This document shows, piece after piece, positions 59,208 through 64,000 of a DNA stretch of 64,000 nt; position 1 is the stretch's first letter, and every line of letters starts with the position of its first letter. Under the pieces are notes generated by a model, which saw only the letters and a list, made by a program, of their open reading frames with translations, was not told the DNA's origin and ran no database searches. The stretch is from Solen grandis (taxonomy: Eukaryota > Mollusca > Bivalvia > Adapedonta > Solenidae). Where the stretch lies: the NCBI GenBank assembly GCA_021229015.1, contig CM037777.1:69540840-69604839 (forward strand), written 5' to 3'. The translations under genes were made by a program, and so were the position numbers.

Positions 59208-60122
59208 CATACACATAAACGAATTTCTAATGGACCACCTAGTATTTATCATATTTTTTGAAAAGTATTCGGAGAAAAATATAAATAACCAAATAAAAGT
59301 TTAAGTCATTTACTTCCTAAGATGTAAAACAAAATTTCATTGAAATTTGATCACGAGAACAAACTTAACAGAGAGGGTTAACATTGTCATCCTTAAAACA
59401 AAAACTGCAAGATCAAACCAAATCTTATAGCCTTCGTTTCAGTACTTTGTATGTCCACCTGCTGCAACAATTACAGCAATGCGCTTTTTTTCTCCTTGAT
59501 ATAATGTATCTGTGAATGTACTTTTGTGAAATGGCTGCTCATATGCGTGTTCGATCTGATTTAAATCGACTTTTACAAGCCATTGGAGTGTTCGCGCACG
59601 TCATCTTAAGGAAAGTTCGTTCTGTCTATCAAAATATTCTTAAATTATTTATAGATTATTTATTGTAGGTTAGTTCACATAGATAGGCGCATTCGTATTT
59701 TGCTCGGACAACTATTATATGATGGGACTTTTATAACAAGTAATAAAACGCATAGCAACTTTTATAACGATAAGTAACATGTCTGATGGGGGTACAATTG
59801 ACGGATTGAGCGAGTTCTTCAATGATCATTCTCGTAATACTAAATGTTTTTCATAAAATACAATCCACGATGAATACATTTCTACCAAATACGACAACTA
59901 CCATGCCTTGCACGAGGAACGCGAGCACAAGGGCAATTTGGCACCAATCGTACCCGCATGAATGATTTTGTACATGAATACCTGTTTCCTTTCTGTAAAT
60001 CGTTAGATGAGAGTGCACAATACAAAAATAACCAAACTTTAGATCAGTTCATTAAATACATGTATGTCGCATAATAACATATTTTATATGGTGGCCAATT
60101 AAAAATTCGTCGAAGTGTTCAT
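59208..60122 (-). mobile_element. Tc1/mariner-type transposon relic
   Basis: On the minus strand, 59570-59439 is open and encodes VDLNQIEHAYE ... KRIAVIVAAGGHTKY then stop. This matches the C-terminus of Tc1-like transposases (DLNPIEH and GGHTRY signatures). One frame over, just upstream, is PMACKS, corresponding to the WPACSPDLN stretch, so there is a frameshift. The span between the two signatures is short, indicating an internal deletion. Candidate imperfect inverted ends: CATACACATAAACGAATTTC (59208) continuing TAATGGACCACC, versus GGTGGCCAATTAAAAATTCG (60090-60109) continuing TCGAAGTGTTCATG. The upstream DDE part is unreadable. Inactive. Confidence 0.7.
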
Positions 60123-60254
60123 GGTAAACTCTTACGATTTGGACAGAAGATACTTAATTACTAGAAAAATATATTGATATGAGCTAAATCTTTTTAAAAT
60201 TGTTGGTGATAGTTAAGGTTTTTATTGTAGTATATTATATTGTTAAGTTTTTTG

Positions 60255-60492
60255 GGCCTCCGTGGCTGAGAGTCTCTGACTATAACAATCAACTCACCCC
60301 CGCCCCTCCCCAACCCACCGCGTCGGTTCAAGGCCTGGCAGGGTCATTCGGATTTTTCATGTGAGAAAGCCTTCCAGCTGGCTTGCGGTAGGTCAGTGGT
60401 TCTACCCAGATGCCTAAATTCATTCGGGGTCTTCATCCACCTGTAATTAGCTGACTGAAATAACTGTCGCAGCGATGGTAAACTCATAAAAC
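60255..60492 (+). mobile_element. SINE family A (variant head), old copy
   Basis: GGGCCTCCGTGGCTGAGAG, a degraded B box (GGTTCAAGGCC), body GAAAGCCTTCCAGCTGGCTT, tail CTGTAATTAGCTGACTGAAA with deletion of the GACGTCGCTATA segment, then GCAGCGATGGTAAACTC. No clear duplication. Confidence 0.82.
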
Positions 60493-60681
60493 CAATCGAT
60501 CAATTAAATTGTTTGGTTATAGGAAATATCGCATAACATTTTAGGAAAAAAAGTAAAAAAATCACATTATACAACGTATTTCTAAAATCTGATATAATAT
60601 GTGGCTATGACTGTTAATATGTTATTGAAAATAGTATATTTCTGTATACACATCATGACGTTACTAAAATACTCATATCAA

Positions 60682-61035
60682 AGTCGTAAATAATGGTATA
60701 GCTCCCTTGCTTGGCTCTCAGCATATAATGGTAGTTGCAGGACTGGTTGGCCCGGTGTCAGGATAATGTGACTGGGCGTGGTATCATGCCACATATCTAC
60801 AGCGTGATACTGCAGTGTGGCAGCACTGTATTTGTCTCAAGTAGATGTTGTTGTTGTTGTATTGGGGTTTACCGTCACTGCGATAGTATTTCAATCATAT
60901 AGCGACGTCCAGCTAATTACAGGTGGAGAAAGACCCCGAGTACACAGAGGTACCCGGGTAGAACCACCGACCTACCGCAAGCCAGCTGGAATCTCAAGTA
61001 GACATAATCTCCAAATGACTGAAATACTGTACCAA
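60682..61035 (+). mobile_element. SINE family B (5'-truncated) interrupted by a family A SINE
   Basis: Family B body 60682-60845 (CTCCCTTGCTTGGCTCTCAG ... GTGTCAGGATAATGTGACTG) resumes at 60992 with its next segment (AAGTAGACATAATCTCCAAA, TGACTGAAATACTGT). 60846-60991 is a minus-strand, 5'-truncated family A copy (GTT-repeat, then ATTGGGGTTTACCGTCACTG to GCAAGCCAGCTGGA). The 11-bp duplication TCTCAAGTAGA at 60835-60845 and 60992-61002 marks the insertion. Confidence 0.92.
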
Positions 61036-61678
61036 ACTGAATGAATTGAGAGAGCATACATCTTCAACTTGATGTTTCTACATTCATTATTAATTTTGTA
61101 CCATATCAACAAAGCACCATAATAGGCGCGAGCTTGCTTGTCTGGAAAACTAAATAATTATATTATTGTTTTATATCATCATATGATACTTAAATAAATA
61201 ACACTTCACATTTGCACGAAAATATGCTATCAGTGCCTCCATAGCACGGACCTTATAAGAAAGGTTTACGCTTTTTTTTTTAATTTATAGATAAATTGTC
61301 CAATCAGATCGTTCACGGTACATACATTTTAAATGTATACAAAAAGTTTCGCGTTTAATTTGCTCAAGAGATACCATATAGAAAGGATTAGTTAAAAGCA
61401 TGTTTTAACTGAATATCAGACCATGCGAATCGTGCATAGAACAAAATCAAGAGATCAGAGTATGTTCCTCACTAAATATTATCGGGCAAGGACTTCAGTA
61501 ATAAAGGATGCGCCAGACCATGATTCAGACGACTCTTCTTTACATATAGTAGAACAGGAGGAGTGGGTGGGGAACTATGTGACTTGGGCATATTCTAATG
61601 AAATTTGGCCGTGCACGACGAAATTACGTGGTTCTAGTGCCAGTGCTTTGCAGATATATCTATATCTACATTTTTGTA

Positions 61679-61988
61679 CCGTCCCCGGTGGCCGAGTGGT
61701 TAGAGCGTCCGCCTCGGGTGCGGGAGGTCGTGAGTTCGATCCCCGGCCGCGACATACCAAAGTCGTGAAAAATGGTACTGTTATAGCTCCCTTGCTTGGC
61801 GCTCAGCATATAAGGGTAGTTGCAGGACTGGTTGGCCTGGTGTCAGGATAATGTGACCGGGTGTGGTATCATGCCACATGTCTACGGCGTGATACTGCAG
61901 TGTGGCAGCACTATATTGTCTCAAGTAGCCATCGTCTCCAAATGACTGAAATACTGTCGGTGGGACGTTAAACCCAACAAACAAATAA
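61679..61988 (+). mobile_element. SINE family B, full-length, best-preserved copy
   Basis: Head CCGGTGGCCGAGTGGTTAGA (A box), B box GAGTTCGATCCCCGG, then CGACATACCAAAGTCGTGAA, ATGGTACTGTTATAGCTCCC, body GTGTCAGGATAATGTGACCG, tail CTCCAAATGACTGAAATACT, GTCGGTGGGACGTTAAACCC, CAAACAAATAAAC. Perfect 11-bp duplication ACATTTTTGTA at 61668-61678 and 61989-61999. It is a tRNA-derived SINE and not a tRNA gene. Confidence 0.93.
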
Positions 61989-61999
61989 ACATTTTTGTA

Positions 62000-62983
62000 A
62001 TATACTGATCTACATACTTTAATTTGCGTGTGCCCTCAAGAATTTAGGTACAATTTGTGCGACTTGGCAGAAATGAAGCATACGTTTAGAGACACTGGCA
62101 TCAGAATACTGAACCTGGACCCTAGTCGTGGGTTATCCTTAACTGTACCAGGTCTAAAATAGGGCCGTTATAATCAGAAAATGATTGCAAGCCATTACAA
62201 TAACAGAAGATTAATAGATGAAAGATTTGTTAAAATTCCCTTCTTTTTACCGATGACCTAATTTACATAATCAGTACGATCTTCTGAAGTGTAGTTTGAA
62301 ATATATTGAAATAGGATCGGGTCAAAAGTTCTAGCAACGTTAGCCACGACCGCTTCTCTACAAAATGTACTACATAAATTGTGGTTATTAATCATCTGAT
62401 AAAATCCACTGAAGAAAGAAAAAAAAAATGAATTTGAGATAACATCTATAAACATTTAATAATGTACAGGATTACGGCACCTAAAAATAGACAACAACAG
62501 AGAAAACGTAAAAAGAAAACAACACACTAATATATTCTCAAAAATAAAATAAAAGATAATTTGTCCCTGTCGTGTACAAGACGCACTGACCATAATTTAA
62601 CAGGGATGGGGGCCATCGCAACCTTCCGTACGTCTGGGACAGACACACATGCCTTGAGCGATATTGGCAATCATTCTGTTAATAAAAAGATCTCAGTGTG
62701 TTGAACGAAAGCTACAAGTTAGTTTTCACAATTGTTTGTGTTGGATTATAAACAGTTTAAAATTTTAAAATTTTGTAAGAACTTGTTTCCCAATCAAAGT
62801 AAAATTAATAAGTTAATAACTATATTAGTTCTATAGTGTTATTATTATCATGCCAAATATCAAAAGCCTTGCAAATGGTACCCTGTCTTAAATGCGTTTC
62901 TCATACAAAATCCCTATGTGAGTGAAATACTTAGGCGGGTCGGTAAACTCAAACCTATATATCAATGTACATTGTACTTTCAG
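62000..62983. other. no gene recognised; SINE-tail scrap at 62913-62955
   Basis: Unique-looking AT-rich DNA. GTGAGTGAAATACTTAGGCG then GGTCGGTAAACTCAAACC at 62919-62956 is a decayed SINE tail just upstream of the next exon's acceptor. Confidence 0.5.
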
Positions 62984-63158
62984 ACTGTTTGGGATTGATA
63001 TATCGCAATGGACGGCCGAATCAGTTCAGTTAACCGTGTGATGTCGGCGATGGAAGAATTGGACCACAGCGAATTGACCCGTGGCAATGTAAAGGCCGCG
63101 TCCCGGGACATACAGAGCATACAGAATGAACTCAAGAAATCCGGGACAGATATGTACC
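62984..63158 (+). CDS. first coding exon of an unidentified gene
   Basis: An acceptor (CATTGTACTTTCAG) ends at 62983. Translation starts at ATG 63008; an in-frame TGA at 62996-62998 fixes it as the first Met. It reads MDGRISSVNRVMSAMEELDH followed by SELTRGNVKAASRDIQSIQN and ELKKSG, polar and probably helical, with no signal peptide. The next exon is open only if this one ends in phase 1. The frame-compatible GT donor is at 63159 (ACC|GTACGC), which is weak, so the exact end is uncertain. I do not recognise the protein. Confidence 0.55.
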
Positions 63159-63181
63159 GTACGCATATGACTTATTCCTTA

Positions 63182-63613
63182 AGCTCACCTAAGCACAACG
63201 TGGTCATGGTCTGTTATATGGTCAGTGTTCGGCGTCCGTCGCTAACCATTTCCTTTAAACAAACGCTGAATAGATTTTGACCAAATTTCATAGGATTGAT
63301 CCTTATAAGGCCCTCTATCAAAAATGTTCAAATTCTTTTGACTGGTTGAAAAAGTAGGACACTGATGCTAAACATACGTTTTAAAAATGCAATCTTTGAT
63401 TTTTTTCTTATGGGCTCAAATAGGTCCTAAGGTCATTAGATTTTATAGCTACATGTATGGTCATTAAAATAAAACAGGTACAATTTTTGTGTGGAATTAC
63501 GATTATTTTGCTGTACGTCTGCATGGATTTTGTATATGACTTTGTTAAAAAGGCAATGAAGGCAATATTTCTCAGGTGAGCGATTCAGGGCCATCTTATC
63601 TTGGCTCTCTTGT
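63182..63613 (+). mobile_element. AGCTCACC-family element inside the intron
   Basis: Starts AAGCTCACCTAAGCACAACG with TGGTCATGG (weak palindrome), GGCGTCCGTCGCTAACCATT. One internal unit. Ends CTCAGGTGAGCGATTCAGGG, CCATCTTATCTTGGCTCT, CTTG, T. It fills most of the roughly 550-bp interval between the two exons. Confidence 0.78.
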
Positions 63614-63711
63614 TGTAAATACCTGTCTTCATGATGTGAGGGATAGAAACGGTCCTTTAGAAATGAGATGTATGTGAAACTGTCTTAGTCTTTGACTACC
63701 TGATCTTTCAG

Positions 63712-63866
63712 ACTTGGAGCACCTTACAGGGTCCTTCCTCAAGCTGTTATCGCTGGCTGAACGAGGCAGCTGGACTGAGCTGCGCAATGCCAGAAACAAC
63801 GGCCTGGTGCCAGCCGCCCGGGAGGAAGTCAACAGTCTGTTCGGTTTGATCGATAGGAAGGTACAG
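63712..63866 (+). CDS. second coding exon of the same unidentified gene
   Basis: Acceptor CTACCTGATCTTTCAG ends at 63711 and donor CAG|GTGAGG begins at 63867. The 155 bases are open in one frame only (entering with two bases of a split codon) and encode LEHLTGSFLKLLSLAERGSW, then TELRNARNNGLVPAAREEVN and SLFGLIDRKVQ. It is GC-rich compared with the flanks, as expected for coding DNA. An alternative donor AAG|GTACAG lies 6 bases earlier. The gene continues beyond the window. No family assigned. Confidence 0.6.
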
Positions 63867-64000
63867 GTGAGGTAACTTCAAAACAGCATCATTTGAGTTA
63901 CAAACAAACAACTTCACAATCGTTTCGTAGTAGGTTTCAAATTATTTGCAACGATTAGACAAGGAAGAGCTTAAAACCTTCCATGGAACCAGTAAACCAA

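Noticed and set aside
61423..61851. 142-codon plus ORF
   Set aside because: Its second half is SINE family B sequence; the first half has no recognisable domain or splice support.

Overview
The window is eukaryotic: introns with GT/AG borders, very low gene density, and many tRNA-derived SINEs, LINE relics, a Tc1-type relic and tandem-repeat-bearing dispersed elements. The repeat mix and the peptide-receptor exon suggest a lophotrochozoan, most likely a bivalve mollusc. This is inference from the repeat style; species cannot be read from the sequence.

Three contigs are joined by two 100-N gaps (1972-2071 and 27824-27923). 1-1971 is one 25-bp minisatellite. From 2072 to about 18.4 kb the sequence is AT-rich, full of homopolymer length noise, and looks unpolished. 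It contains tandem arrays of about 430, 420, 180 and 380 bp, an array of about 45-60-bp foldback units (9.47-10.35 kb), three damaged SINEs and a perfect 24-bp-arm hairpin (10.83 kb). I see no gene there. From about 18.4 kb the sequence is cleaner: SINEs, the 3' part of a non-LTR retrotransposon (20.67-22.44 kb), and one minus-strand exon of a cholecystokinin/sulfakinin-type peptide GPCR (24.53-24.86 kb).

From 28 to 64 kb the backbone is repeat-rich with two recognisable loci. The clear gene is a Rab9-type small GTPase whose whole coding sequence lies in one exon (46358-46969, +), directly downstream of a splice acceptor. The second is a pair of exons (62984-63158 and 63712-63866, +) of an unidentified gene starting in the last kilobase, with a repeat element filling most of their intron.

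The most interesting structure is a set of dispersed elements built alike: a 5' palindrome, subterminal inverted repeats, internal arrays of about 100-190-bp units, and a short 3' hairpin followed by TCTTG and then T-rich flank. At least two sequence families (starting AGCTCACCTGAG and AGCTCGACTATT), and perhaps a third (28.37-28.68 kb), share this 3' end. The layout matches Helentron-associated interspersed elements (HINEs). They nest inside each other, inside a hAT-like element, and with SINEs. At least two SINE families (Leu/Ser-like head 'A' and a second tRNA-like head 'B') share one 3' tail motif, and several copies have clear 10-16-bp target-site duplications.
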